Assembly: GCF_027474845.2 (NCBI RefSeq)
Contig: NZ_CP107031.2
Span: 2,618,501 to 2,682,500, forward strand
Source: Maribacter aestuarii
GTDB lineage: Bacteria; Bacteroidota; Bacteroidia; Flavobacteriales; Flavobacteriaceae
Reading direction: 5' to 3'
DNA: 64,000 nucleotides
In this document: positions 8,991-18,480 of the stretch, in pieces
Layout: each line of letters starts with the position of its first letter
Position numbering within the stretch: the first letter of the stretch is position 1
Notes under the pieces: generated by a model
Databases searched by the model: none
The model's input: only the letters and a program-made list of their open reading frames with translations
What the model was told of the DNA's origin: nothing
Translations under genes and position numbers: made by a program

Positions 8991-9638
8991 ATGAGACACG
9001 GTAAGAAAGTCAATCATTTAGGAAGAAAAAAAGCGCATAGAACGGCCATGTTGGCCAATATGGCCTGTTCCCTAATTGAACATAAGAGAATAAATACTAC
9101 GGTTGCCAAGGCAAAAGCCCTAAAACAATTTGTAGAGCCATTGATTACAAAATCAAAAGCTGAAAACAATCTAACTGCAGAAAAAGGAACGCACAACAGG
9201 CGTATCGTTTTCAAAAACTTGCGTGACAAGTATGCGGTTACAGAACTGTTCAGTGTAGTTTCGGAAAAGGTGGCTGATAGACCAGGGGGATATACAAGAA
9301 TTATAAAACTTGGAAACCGTTTGGGTGATAACGCGGATATGGCGATGATAGAACTCGTTGATTTTAACGAGGTATATAATGCAGGCAAGCCTAAGAAGAA
9401 ATCTACAAGAAGAAGTAGAAGAAGCGGTGGTAAATCCGAAAAATCTGAGGAGGTTGCGGTTGAGGAAACGAAAGTTGAAGAAACTAAAGTTGAAGAAACT
9501 AAAGTTGAAGACACCCAAGCTGAAGACACGAAAGTTGAAACGGACCCTGAAATGGAGGAAACTCCAAAAGCTGAGGCAAAGCAGGAATCAGAAACTCCAA
9601 CTGAAAGCGAGGATAAAAAAGATGATTCAAAAGAGTAA
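8991..9638 (+). CDS. rplQ: 50S ribosomal protein L17 with acidic repeat tail
   Basis: 215 residues against about 120-130 for a minimal L17. Residues 1-125 are ordinary L17 ([39 protein letters not shown]). A basic stretch ([14 protein letters not shown]) then leads into an 80-residue Glu/Lys/Thr tail containing five units of the VEETK type, encoded by a 15-bp tandem repeat at 9459-9533. The tail is probably disordered. It closes the ribosomal operon; a strong terminator follows. Confidence 0.95.
   Translation: MRHGKKVNHLGRKKAHRTAMLANMACSLIEHKRINTTVAKAKALKQFVEPLITKSKAENNLTAEKGTHNRRIVFKNLRDKYAVTELFSVVSEKVADRPGGYTRIIKLGNRLGDNADMAMIELVDFNEVYNAGKPKKKSTRRSRRSGGKSEKSEEVAVEETKVEETKVEETKVEDTQAEDTKVETDPEMEETPKAEAKQESETPTESEDKKDDSKE
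9459..9533 (+). repeat. 15-bp tandem repeat inside rplQ
   Basis: Five consecutive in-frame 15-bp units of the form GTTGAAGAAACTAAA with a few substitutions; units 2 and 3 are identical. They encode [20 protein letters not shown] and AEDTK. Unit number could change by slippage without shifting the frame, because 15 is a multiple of three. Confidence 0.9.
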
Positions 9639-9665
9639 GTTGTCAATAAATATTGATAATTATAA

Positions 9666-9697
9666 AAGGATAAGCCTAAAAGCTTATCCTTTTTTTA
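9666..9697 (+). terminator. Intrinsic terminator after rplQ
   Basis: AAGGATAAGC (9666-9675), a six-base loop and GCTTATCCTT (9682-9691) form a perfect 10-bp stem followed by a T run. It ends the ribosomal operon before carA. Confidence 0.9.
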
Positions 9698-9734
9698 TGT
9701 TTTTTTGTTAAACCATTTAATTTTAAGAGCACTT

Positions 9735-10862
9735 ATGAAGTATCAATCTAGAAAGAAAGCTTTAATACTATTAGCCGATGGTACCATCTTTTATGGCAAG
9801 TCCGTAGGAGATAAGGAGGGTACCGCCTTTGGAGAGGTTTGTTTCAATACAGGAATGACCGGGTATCAAGAAATTTTTACTGACCCTTCTTATTTTGGCC
9901 AACTTATGGTGACGACCAATGCACATATCGGGAATTATGGAACGAATTCAGAAGAAGTAGAATCCGATTCCATTAAAGTAGCCGGTCTAATATGTAGAAA
10001 TTTTAGTTATGAATATTCCCGTCCAGTTGCGGATGCCAGTTTGGAGGAGTTCTTGAACAAGAACGGATTGTTTGCCATTTCAGATGTGGATACTAGGGCT
10101 CTGGTAAGTTACATACGGGATAATGGTGCAATGAACGCTGTTATCTCCACTAGGGTAAATGACATAGATGGACTTAAGAAAGAATTGAAAGAAGTGCCAA
10201 GTATGGAAGGTTTGGAGCTGGCGAGTAAGGTATCTACAAAGGAACCTTATTATTTTGGCGATGAGGATGCAGCCTACAGAATTTCTGCGTTGGATATTGG
10301 TATAAAAAAGAACATTCTTAGAAATCTTGCCAAACGGGGAGCTTATATTAAGGTGTTTCCTTACAATGCAAGTTTTGAGGATTTATCGGCTTGGAATCCA
10401 GACGCATATTTTATATCTAACGGCCCTGGCGATCCGGAACCGCTCAGTGAGGCTATTGCCACGGCAAAAGAAATTATTAAAACGGACAAACCACTTTTCG
10501 GAATATGTTTGGGACATCAAATAATTGCTTTGGCAAATAGTGTTTCTACCTATAAGATGCACAATGGTCATCGAGGTATAAATCATCCCATCCTCAATTT
10601 GTTGACTGGAAAAGGAGAGATTACTTCACAAAACCACGGTTTTGCTATCAATAGAGAAGAGACCGAAGCAAACGATAATCTGGAAATTACGCACGTGCAT
10701 TTGAATGATAAGACCGTTGCCGGGATACGAATGAAAAATAGGGACGTTTTTTCAGTTCAATATCATCCAGAGGCAAGTCCTGGACCTCATGATGCGGACT
10801 ATCTTTTTGATGATTTTTTCCGATTGATCGAGAAAACTACAAAACAAACGGCAGAAGTTTAA
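9735..10862 (+). CDS. carA: Carbamoyl-phosphate synthase small subunit
   Basis: 375 residues from ATG 9735; an in-frame upstream TTG at 9705 would add ten residues that look like leader sequence. CarA releases ammonia from glutamine for CarB in arginine and pyrimidine synthesis. The N-terminal CarA domain (FNTGMTGYQEIFTDPSYFGQ) is followed by a class-I amidotransferase domain with the catalytic Cys in PLFGICLGHQII and the His/Glu pair in QYHPEASPGPHD. carB is not adjacent. The order rplQ-carA-eno is common in Flavobacteriia. Confidence 0.96.
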   Translation: MKYQSRKKALILLADGTIFYGKSVGDKEGTAFGEVCFNTGMTGYQEIFTDPSYFGQLMVTTNAHIGNYGTNSEEVESDSIKVAGLICRNFSYEYSRPVADASLEEFLNKNGLFAISDVDTRALVSYIRDNGAMNAVISTRVNDIDGLKKELKEVPSMEGLELASKVSTKEPYYFGDEDAAYRISALDIGIKKNILRNLAKRGAYIKVFPYNASFEDLSAWNPDAYFISNGPGDPEPLSEAIATAKEIIKTDKPLFGICLGHQIIALANSVSTYKMHNGHRGINHPILNLLTGKGEITSQNHGFAINREETEANDNLEITHVHLNDKTVAGIRMKNRDVFSVQYHPEASPGPHDADYLFDDFFRLIEKTTKQTAEV

Positions 10863-10922
10863 ATTATCATTATTTTATTGGGAATTACATTGATTCAAGG
10901 ATTTCTATGAAAAAGGTGTTTG

Positions 10923-10930
10923 TATCTTTG
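10923..10930 (+). promoter_or_regulatory. Candidate -7 box for eno
   Basis: TATCTTTG fits the Bacteroidota TAnnTTTG -7 consensus exactly, 41 nt before the eno start. No -33 TTTG stands at the usual 17-23 nt spacing, so this rests on one box. Confidence 0.45.
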
Positions 10931-10959
10931 TTTTTTGTAGACAATCAATTATAAATTAA

Positions 10960-12264
<1,305 letters not shown>

Positions 12265-12281
12265 TCTTTAAGCTCCAAAAT

Positions 12282-12312
12282 AAAGCCTTTCTCAATGAGA
12301 AGGGCTTTTTTT
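12282..12312 (+). terminator. Intrinsic terminator after eno
   Basis: AAAGCCTTTCTC (12282-12293), loop AAT and GAGAAGGGCTTT (12297-12308) give a 12-bp stem with one G-T pair, followed by T residues. Confidence 0.9.
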
Positions 12313-12377
12313 GGTGTAATCCAAAAAAGTGCCTATCTTTTTCCTAATTCTATAATAAATTCCCTCTTTTACTCCTT

Positions 12378-13913
12378 ATGAATAATTTTCTTTTTGTTGC
12401 TGCCGAGAATGATGCCATACCAAATTGCAAAGCTGGTGGCATGGGTGATGTTGTACGCGATGTTCCAAGGGAAATCGCACGAAGAGGCGATAAGGTTCAC
12501 GTAGTGGTTCCAGCTTATAGCCGTCTGCATAAGAACGGTGTTTTTAAGACCTATCTGGAATTTCAGTTAAGAGGTACGACCTACCGTGCCGAACTATATG
12601 AGGTTTCTCCCAAAAAGGTGATTGAGAATATTACCCATTATGTAATTCACCACCCGGAAATAGAGGAAGGCGGTATTGCACATATCTATCATGACGATCC
12701 TACAGAGCCCTTTTTCAATGACTTTGTTAAGTTCATGATTTTTAATACTGCGGTGGCGGAGGCAATGAATGTAGGGGTTTTTGGTAATTTGGATATTGTT
12801 CATATGCACGATTGGCATTCTAGCGCTGTCCTGTTTTTAAAAACGTATCATCCAAATTATAAAAACCTGAAAAAGATGCGTTATGTATATAGCATACATA
12901 ACTTAGCTATTCAAGGTATTCGTCCGTTTTACAATAATTACGCATCGGTACATAATTGGTTTCCAGAAATTAATTTGGACCATCAGGCTCTTATGGATCC
13001 CAGGTATCAAGATTGTATAAATTTAATGGCGGTTGGAATTCGTTTAGCGGATGCCGTACATACTGTGTCACCTTCCTATAAGGAAGACGTCATGATTCCA
13101 AGTCGTAAGCCGGAGTTTATAGGTGGGGAAAGTTTGGAAAAGGACTTGCAGCAAGCCAATAATGAAGGTCGTTTGTTCGGTATTCTCAATGCCTCCAATT
13201 ATGAAAATATTCGGGAAGCTGAGAAAGGATTGCTTTATAGAAACACCGTTAAGGCATTATTCAGGTGGCTGCAGGATGAATCCAAAAAATACAAAGCAGA
13301 TTTCTTGGCCCATACAGGGGAAAAAATTATGGAATATGTTGGGAACCGTCCAAAATTTATTGTATCCAGTGTTGCCCGCTTAACAGAACAAAAGTTTTAT
13401 TTCTTTATGCGTTCGCCAGAGGCTTTGGAAACAATGCTAAAGCGGCTGGAAAAAGTAGATGGTATTTTTATGGTACTAGGTACTGGGGATCCCGGCTACG
13501 AGGAGCACTTTAGGAATATGAGTTATAAACATAAAAATTTCATATTTACAAATGGCCAATCGGAGGATTTAATCGATTCTATGTATTTGGAAACTGACCT
13601 TTATTTTATGCCAAGTCTTTTCGAGCCTTGCGGAATAAGTCAAATGTTAGCCATGAGGAACGGAAATCCCTGCCTAGTTCATCATACAGGTGGTCTTAAG
13701 GATACCGTTGAACATCTAAAAACCGGGTTCGCCTTCGATGGTAAAACATATGATGAAAAAATAAAAAACATGGTCAAGGTTTTTGATCAAGCTTTGGACA
13801 TGTGGGAAAATGACCAACCAAAGTGGAAAAAGATAAAAGCCAATGCCAAGAAAATGAGGTTTACCTGGAAAAAATCCTTGGACGAATACTACAAATCATT
13901 GTATCTCCTTTAG
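12378..13913 (+). CDS. Glycogen/starch synthase (GT5 family)
   Basis: 511 residues, slightly longer than typical GlgA (about 480). The N-terminal nucleotide-sugar motif reads KAGGMGDVVRDVP at about residues 18-30, where GlgA usually has KxGGLADV, so the Leu-Ala pair is replaced by Met-Gly. HMHDWHSS, VSSVARLTEQK and the C-terminal PSLFEPCGISQMLAMR followed by HHTGGLKDTV are normal GT-B features. It should transfer glucose from ADP- or UDP-glucose to an alpha-1,4-glucan. No branching enzyme, pyrophosphorylase or phosphorylase is nearby, so substrate and role are inferred. Confidence 0.8.
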   Translation: MNNFLFVAAENDAIPNCKAGGMGDVVRDVPREIARRGDKVHVVVPAYSRLHKNGVFKTYLEFQLRGTTYRAELYEVSPKKVIENITHYVIHHPEIEEGGIAHIYHDDPTEPFFNDFVKFMIFNTAVAEAMNVGVFGNLDIVHMHDWHSSAVLFLKTYHPNYKNLKKMRYVYSIHNLAIQGIRPFYNNYASVHNWFPEINLDHQALMDPRYQDCINLMAVGIRLADAVHTVSPSYKEDVMIPSRKPEFIGGESLEKDLQQANNEGRLFGILNASNYENIREAEKGLLYRNTVKALFRWLQDESKKYKADFLAHTGEKIMEYVGNRPKFIVSSVARLTEQKFYFFMRSPEALETMLKRLEKVDGIFMVLGTGDPGYEEHFRNMSYKHKNFIFTNGQSEDLIDSMYLETDLYFMPSLFEPCGISQMLAMRNGNPCLVHHTGGLKDTVEHLKTGFAFDGKTYDEKIKNMVKVFDQALDMWENDQPKWKKIKANAKKMRFTWKKSLDEYYKSLYLL

Positions 13914-13981
13914 TCCTATAGATGATGTTCTTTCACTGAAAAATCACCCCTGTTAATAATTCTTTAAAGGGTTTTGTTTAA

Positions 13982-14012
13982 TTGTTAAAACCAGCTCTTT
14001 TACTTAAATTTA
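13982..14012 (+). promoter_or_regulatory. Candidate promoter of gltA
   Basis: TTG (13982-13984), 20 nt, then TAAATTTA (14005-14012), which matches TAnnTTTG at all defined positions but the last. It lies 30 nt before the gltA start, at the expected -33/-7 spacing. Confidence 0.45.
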
Positions 14013-14042
14013 CGACTCTCATATAATAAGTAATCACTACAA

Positions 14043-15329
14043 ATGTCAGACAAAGCTACGTTAGAATTTAATGGTCAAAAATTTGAATTTCCTGTAATAA
14101 AGGGTACAGAAAACGAATCTGCAATTGATATAAAAACATTGCGCTCTGCCACGAGTGGTCTCATCACTATTGATCCAGGATACAAGAATACGGGTTCCTG
14201 TGAAAGCGCTATTACGTTTCTGGACGGAGAGAAGGGAATCCTTAGATATCGGGGTTATGCCATAGAAGAATTAGCGGAGAAAGCTGACTTTTTGGAAGTC
14301 GCTTATTTATTGATTTTTGGAGAATTGCCGAACAAACAGCAATTAGAGGCTTTTCATATCGATATAAAGAATGAGTCCCATGTGGATGAGGAAATGAAAA
14401 AGATTTTGGATGCTTTTCCAAAGTCAGCACATCCAATGGGTGTGCTTTCTTCCATGACCAGCGCTTTGATCGCCTTTAATCCTATCTCGGTCAACGTTAC
14501 CTCAAAGGATGAGATGTACGGTGCCATTGTTCGTATACTTGCCAAGTTCCCTGTTTTGGTCGCTTGGACCATGAGAAAGAAAAAAGGATTGCCTTTAGAT
14601 TATGGTGATGATAACTTAGGATATGTGGAGAACATTCATAAAATGATGTTCAAAAGGCCTTCCCAAGAGTATAAGCGAAACAAGACAGTTATCGATGCCT
14701 TGGATAAACTTTTAATTCTTCATGCCGATCACGAGCAAAACTGCTCGACTTCTACGGTAAGAATCGTAGGATCTTCTCATGCCGGATTGTTTGCCTCCCT
14801 CTCTGCAGGAATTTCTGCATTATGGGGTCCTTTACATGGAGGGGCGAACCAAGCTGTTCTGGAAATGTTGGAAGCTATTGAGAAGGATGGTGGGGATACG
14901 AAGAAATATATGGCCAAGGCAAAGGACAAGAGTGATCCTTTTAGATTAATGGGTTTTGGGCATAGGGTATATAAAAACTTTGACCCTAGGGCAAAAATTA
15001 TTAAAAAAGCCGCCGAGGAAGTTTTAGCTGATCTGGGTATGGAGGACCCAATTCTTGAGATTGCCAAAGGATTGGCAAAGGAGGCTTTGGAAGATAAATA
15101 TTTTGTGGATAGAAAACTCTATCCTAATGTTGATTTCTACTCAGGTATCATTTATAGAGCTTTAGGAATTCCTACAGAGATGTTTACCGTCATGTTCGCT
15201 TTAGGCAGGCTTCCGGGGTGGATTGCGCAGTGGAGAGAGATGCGATTGAACAATGAACCTATTGGTAGGCCAAGGCAAATTTACACAGGGGCTACACTAA
15301 GGCCATTTGTTGAAGTCGATAAACGGTAG
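14043..15329 (+). CDS. gltA: Citrate synthase
   Basis: 428 residues, the size of the bacterial hexameric (type II) enzyme. Condenses oxaloacetate and acetyl-CoA at TCA-cycle entry. Catalytic surroundings are visible: LHADHEQNCSTSTVRIVGSS, LWGPLHGGANQAVLEML (His), GFGHRVYKNFDPRA (His) and NVDFYSGIIYRALGIP (Asp). Own promoter-like sequence upstream and terminator downstream, so probably monocistronic. Confidence 0.98.
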   Translation: MSDKATLEFNGQKFEFPVIKGTENESAIDIKTLRSATSGLITIDPGYKNTGSCESAITFLDGEKGILRYRGYAIEELAEKADFLEVAYLLIFGELPNKQQLEAFHIDIKNESHVDEEMKKILDAFPKSAHPMGVLSSMTSALIAFNPISVNVTSKDEMYGAIVRILAKFPVLVAWTMRKKKGLPLDYGDDNLGYVENIHKMMFKRPSQEYKRNKTVIDALDKLLILHADHEQNCSTSTVRIVGSSHAGLFASLSAGISALWGPLHGGANQAVLEMLEAIEKDGGDTKKYMAKAKDKSDPFRLMGFGHRVYKNFDPRAKIIKKAAEEVLADLGMEDPILEIAKGLAKEALEDKYFVDRKLYPNVDFYSGIIYRALGIPTEMFTVMFALGRLPGWIAQWREMRLNNEPIGRPRQIYTGATLRPFVEVDKR

Positions 15330-15355
15330 ATTGCTACCTTATTAAAAAAACAATG

Positions 15356-15387
15356 AAAGCTCTTTTATTTTTAAAGGAGCTTTTTTT
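15356..15387 (+). terminator. Intrinsic terminator after gltA
   Basis: AAAGCTCTTTT (15356-15366) pairs with AAAGGAGCTTT (from 15373) through 11 bp including one G-T pair, followed by a T run. Confidence 0.85.
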
Positions 15388-15428
15388 ATGCCAAAAATGA
15401 ATTTTAATTTTGATAAAAAAGAATAGGA

Positions 15429-16340
15429 ATGCTTCAGCTGAATATTAATGATGAAATTTCCCCGTTGAAGGCTGTTGTTTTGGGAACAGCTAAAAGTTGC
15501 GGACCTGTCCCGAAGGTTGAGGATGCATATGACCCTAAGTCCGTGGAACATATTCTAGCGGGAACATATCCAAAAGAAAGTGATATGATTAAGGAAATGG
15601 ATGCTTTTGCTGAAGTTTTTGAAAAGTATGGTGTTAAGGTATTTAGGCCGGAAGTTCTGGAAGATTGTAATCAGATTTTTTCCCGTGATATCGCATTTGT
15701 TATCGAGGATAAATTAATCATTGCCAATATCCTTCCAGATCGCGACAAAGAGGTGGAAGCAATTTTACATGTTCTGGATAAAATAGATGATTCAAATATT
15801 CTACAACCACCGCCAGAAGTTCATGTAGAAGGTGGAGATGTAATGCCTTGGAACGATTATATTTTTATCGGTACTTATACCGCGCCAGACTATTCGAATC
15901 ATATAACCGCTAGGACGAATAGCGCTGCGGTAGAATATATAAAGGATCAATTTCCACATAAGAAAGTGAAATCCTTTGAATTACGAAAATCTACTAATGC
16001 AAGGGAAAACGCCTTACATTTAGATTGCTGTTTTCAACCACTGGGTAAGGGTAAGGCCATTATTCATAAGAACGGGTTTTTAGTTGAAGAGGAGTATGAG
16101 TGGTTGGTCAATTTTTTCGGAAAGGAAAATGTTTTTGAAATAACGGCAGATGAAATGTACCAGATGTTCAGTAACGTTTTTTCTATCTCACCAGAAGTCA
16201 TAGTTTCCGAACAGAATTTTACCAGATTGAACAATTGGCTTAGAGAACAAGGTTTTACCGTGGAGGAAATACCCTATGCTGAAATATCGAAGCAGGAAGG
16301 ACTTTTACGATGTAGTACTTTACCCCTAATAAGGAAATAA
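15429..16340 (+). CDS. DDAH/amidinotransferase-superfamily hydrolase
   Basis: 303 residues of the guanidino-group modifying superfamily (dimethylargininase, arginine deiminase, amidinotransferases). Visible active-site elements are NQIFSRDIAFVIEDK, HVEGGDVMPW with the Glu-Asp pair, ALHLDCCFQPLGKGKAI with the general His, and the nucleophile C295 in GLLRCSTLP near the C-terminus. It most resembles the dimethylarginine/arginine hydrolase branch, but the exact substrate cannot be read. It lies 5 bp from ctlX, so the two are likely cotranscribed and act in one guanidino/ureido catabolic route. Confidence 0.75.
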   Translation: MLQLNINDEISPLKAVVLGTAKSCGPVPKVEDAYDPKSVEHILAGTYPKESDMIKEMDAFAEVFEKYGVKVFRPEVLEDCNQIFSRDIAFVIEDKLIIANILPDRDKEVEAILHVLDKIDDSNILQPPPEVHVEGGDVMPWNDYIFIGTYTAPDYSNHITARTNSAAVEYIKDQFPHKKVKSFELRKSTNARENALHLDCCFQPLGKGKAIIHKNGFLVEEEYEWLVNFFGKENVFEITADEMYQMFSNVFSISPEVIVSEQNFTRLNNWLREQGFTVEEIPYAEISKQEGLLRCSTLPLIRK

Positions 16341-16345
16341 TCTAT

Positions 16346-17275
16346 ATGCAAATAACTAATACAATATTAATGATTCGCCCAGTGGCCTTTCGAATGAACG
16401 AACAGACTGCCGTGAACAATTATTTTCAAGAGGATTTGGACCTACAGAATCAAACGATAAATGAACGGGCCCAAAAGGAGTTTGATGATTTTGTAAAAAC
16501 ACTACGACTAAACGGAGTTAACGTCATAGTGGTGGACGACAAAAAGGAAAACGATACTCCGGACTCCATTTTTCCCAATAACTGGGTATCTTTTCACCAA
16601 AGTGGAACAGTAGCCATATATCCCATGTTCGCCGAGAATCGTCGAAAGGAACGGAGAGAGGATATCTTTGCTATTTTGGAAGAAGAGGGTTTTCTAATCA
16701 AGGATATCATCGACTATACCTCTGCAGAGAAAGAAGGGGTGTTTCTAGAAGGTACGGGCAGTATCTTGAAGGATAGGGAGAATCAAAAAGCCTATTGTGC
16801 CCTCTCCGAAAGAGCTCACGAGGAACTATTTATAGAATTCTGCGAGGATTTTGATTGTTTTCCGGTCATTTTTACGGCTTACCAATCTGTAAATGGTCAG
16901 CGGTTACCAATTTATCATACCAATGTGATGATGGCCATGGCGGAGACTTTTGTTGTTATTTGTTTGGACACCATCGACGACAAAAAAGAGCGTAAGAACG
17001 TGGTTGACCACTTAAAAAAAGATGGAAAAGAAATCATTGCTATTACGGAAGAGCAGATGCATCACTTTGCCGGCAATATGCTTCAGGTAATTGGGGCGAG
17101 CGATAAACGTTACATGGTAATGAGTTCTGCCGCTTACAATAGTCTTCAACCAAATCAAATCGAGGCCATTACAAAACACTGCGAGATTATCCATAGCTCA
17201 TTAGCTACGATAGAAACCTGTGGTGGTGGAAGTGCAAGATGTATGATGGCCGAGGTTTTCTTACCTCGGGCTTAG
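16346..17275 (+). CDS. ctlX: Citrulline utilisation hydrolase CtlX
   Basis: 309 residues. The N-terminus (TNTILMIRPVAFRMNEQTAV), PDSIFPNNWVSFH, VFLEGTGSIL, YHTNVMMAMAETFVVICLDT and the C-terminal nucleophile C299 in CGGGSARCMMAEVFLPR match the CtlX branch of the amidinotransferase superfamily, proposed to hydrolyse citrulline to ornithine. It is paired with the related gene 5 bp upstream. In other Flavobacteriia ctlX is often near ornithine aminotransferase; that gene is not in this window. Confidence 0.85.
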   Translation: MQITNTILMIRPVAFRMNEQTAVNNYFQEDLDLQNQTINERAQKEFDDFVKTLRLNGVNVIVVDDKKENDTPDSIFPNNWVSFHQSGTVAIYPMFAENRRKERREDIFAILEEEGFLIKDIIDYTSAEKEGVFLEGTGSILKDRENQKAYCALSERAHEELFIEFCEDFDCFPVIFTAYQSVNGQRLPIYHTNVMMAMAETFVVICLDTIDDKKERKNVVDHLKKDGKEIIAITEEQMHHFAGNMLQVIGASDKRYMVMSSAAYNSLQPNQIEAITKHCEIIHSSLATIETCGGGSARCMMAEVFLPRA

Positions 17276-17332
17276 TCACTATTATTTATATGATATCGCG
17301 TCCTATGGTGTAATCCCGCCAAAGATTGCTTA

Positions 17333-17356
17333 ACTTTTAGGTAACTCGTTAAAAGT
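17333..17356 (+). promoter_or_regulatory. Inverted repeat before the cytochrome gene
   Basis: ACTTTTA (17333-17339) and TAAAAGT (17350-17356) form a 7-bp inverted repeat with a 10-bp centre, ending 8 bp before the start at 17365. TACCTTTT at 17356-17363 resembles a -7 box and overlaps the right arm. Possible operator; no protein is indicated. Confidence 0.35.
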
Positions 17357-17364
17357 ACCTTTTT

Positions 17365-17973
17365 ATGAAAACTAGAATTGTATTACCCCTACTTCTTTGC
17401 CTAGTAGGAGTTCTTATAGCATCGACCAGAGGACCCAGTTCTTCAGAATATGACTTGGCTTATTTGCAGAAAAATGATAGCAAGGTCTCTAATCCAGCTT
17501 TTGACAAGATGATGGACGTGTTGACGCACCAACGGTGTATGAACTGTCATCCAAATGATAATATTCCCAAACAAGGAGACGATAGCCATCCCCATTATTT
17601 TGACATGGCGAGAGGGGATGATAATATGGGTTTTCAAGCTACTCAATGTGCCACCTGTCATCAATCTGAAAATAATGAATACTCGGGTGTTCCAGGAGCA
17701 CCTCACTGGTCTTTGGCTCCTGCTTCCATGGGTTGGCAGGGTCTGAGTAGGATTGAAATTGCGGAGCAATTGTTGGATAAAGAAACGAATGGAGGTAAAA
17801 CCCATGAGGAATTAATTGAGCACATGACCGAGGACGAGCTGGTATTATGGGCTTGGAAACCAGGAGTGGATGCCGATGGAAACATGAGAACTCCTCCTCC
17901 TGTTTCCGAAGAAGAATTCGCAAAAGCTGTAAAAGAATGGTTCAAGGATGGTGCTAGGATTCCATCGAAATAA
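17365..17973 (+). CDS. Periplasmic diheme cytochrome c
   Basis: 202 residues. An N-terminal hydrophobic signal (residues 4-20) with no lipobox is followed by two heme-attachment sites, C58-M-N-C61-H62 and C95-A-T-C98-H99. The rest is soluble. It starts an apparent operon with the iron-sulfur and molybdopterin subunits 10 bp downstream, which suggests it accepts electrons from that enzyme in the periplasm and passes them to the respiratory chain. The family is seen in Bacteroidota beside isoquinoline-1-oxidoreductase-like genes. Confidence 0.85.
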   Translation: MKTRIVLPLLLCLVGVLIASTRGPSSSEYDLAYLQKNDSKVSNPAFDKMMDVLTHQRCMNCHPNDNIPKQGDDSHPHYFDMARGDDNMGFQATQCATCHQSENNEYSGVPGAPHWSLAPASMGWQGLSRIEIAEQLLDKETNGGKTHEELIEHMTEDELVLWAWKPGVDADGNMRTPPPVSEEEFAKAVKEWFKDGARIPSK

Positions 17974-17982
17974 ATTAAGAAT

Positions 17983-18477
17983 ATGATGAAAGTTTCTTTG
18001 AATGTGAACGGTACTTCCCATACCATCGAGGTAGAAGACGAAAACACCCCCTTACTCTGGATTATCAGGGATATGTTGGATTTAAAAGGGACAAAATTTG
18101 GTTGCGGAAAGGCCGCTTGTGGAGCTTGTACCTTGCACGTGGACGGAGAAGCCGTACGGTCATGTTCCTATGCGATTAAATTTGCGGAAGGAAAGGAAAT
18201 CACTACTATAGAGGGATTAGGTACCAAAGAAAACCCACACCCCGTGCAGCAAGCTTGGACCGAAGAAATAGTACCACAATGTGGCTACTGTCAACCTGGT
18301 TTTATGATGGCTACTGCTGCACTAATTAATGAAGTCCCAGAACCAACCGATGAGGATATCGACAAGAACATTATTAATGTTTGTCGTTGCGCTACCTACT
18401 ATCGTATGCGAAAGGCCATTCATAGGGCAGCTGAATTGAATAGGGAAATAGAGGCGCCGAAAACCCAAAATACTTAA
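17983..18477 (+). CDS. [2Fe-2S] subunit of a molybdenum hydroxylase (IorA-like)
   Basis: 164 residues, typical small subunit of the xanthine oxidase family. Plant-type ferredoxin cluster ligands are C41, C46, C49 and C61 (GCGKAACGACTLHVDG); the second cluster is bound by C100, C103, C134 and C136 (QCGYCQPGF, VCRCATYYRMRKAIH). It has no signal of its own, so it presumably crosses the membrane bound to the Tat-signal large subunit encoded next, 3 bp downstream. It relays electrons from the Mo centre, plausibly to the neighbouring cytochrome. Confidence 0.93.
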   Translation: MMKVSLNVNGTSHTIEVEDENTPLLWIIRDMLDLKGTKFGCGKAACGACTLHVDGEAVRSCSYAIKFAEGKEITTIEGLGTKENPHPVQQAWTEEIVPQCGYCQPGFMMATAALINEVPEPTDEDIDKNIINVCRCATYYRMRKAIHRAAELNREIEAPKTQNT

Positions 18478-18480
18478 GTG

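Noticed and set aside
9014..9646. 210-residue minus-strand ORF, Ser/Val/Thr rich, opposite rplQ
   Set aside because: It is the complement of the Glu/Lys repeat tail and the L17 body; its composition follows from that repeat and it has no family motif.
18478..18480. GTG start of the molybdopterin subunit
   Set aside because: An ATG follows directly and fits the Tat signal; the difference is one residue.
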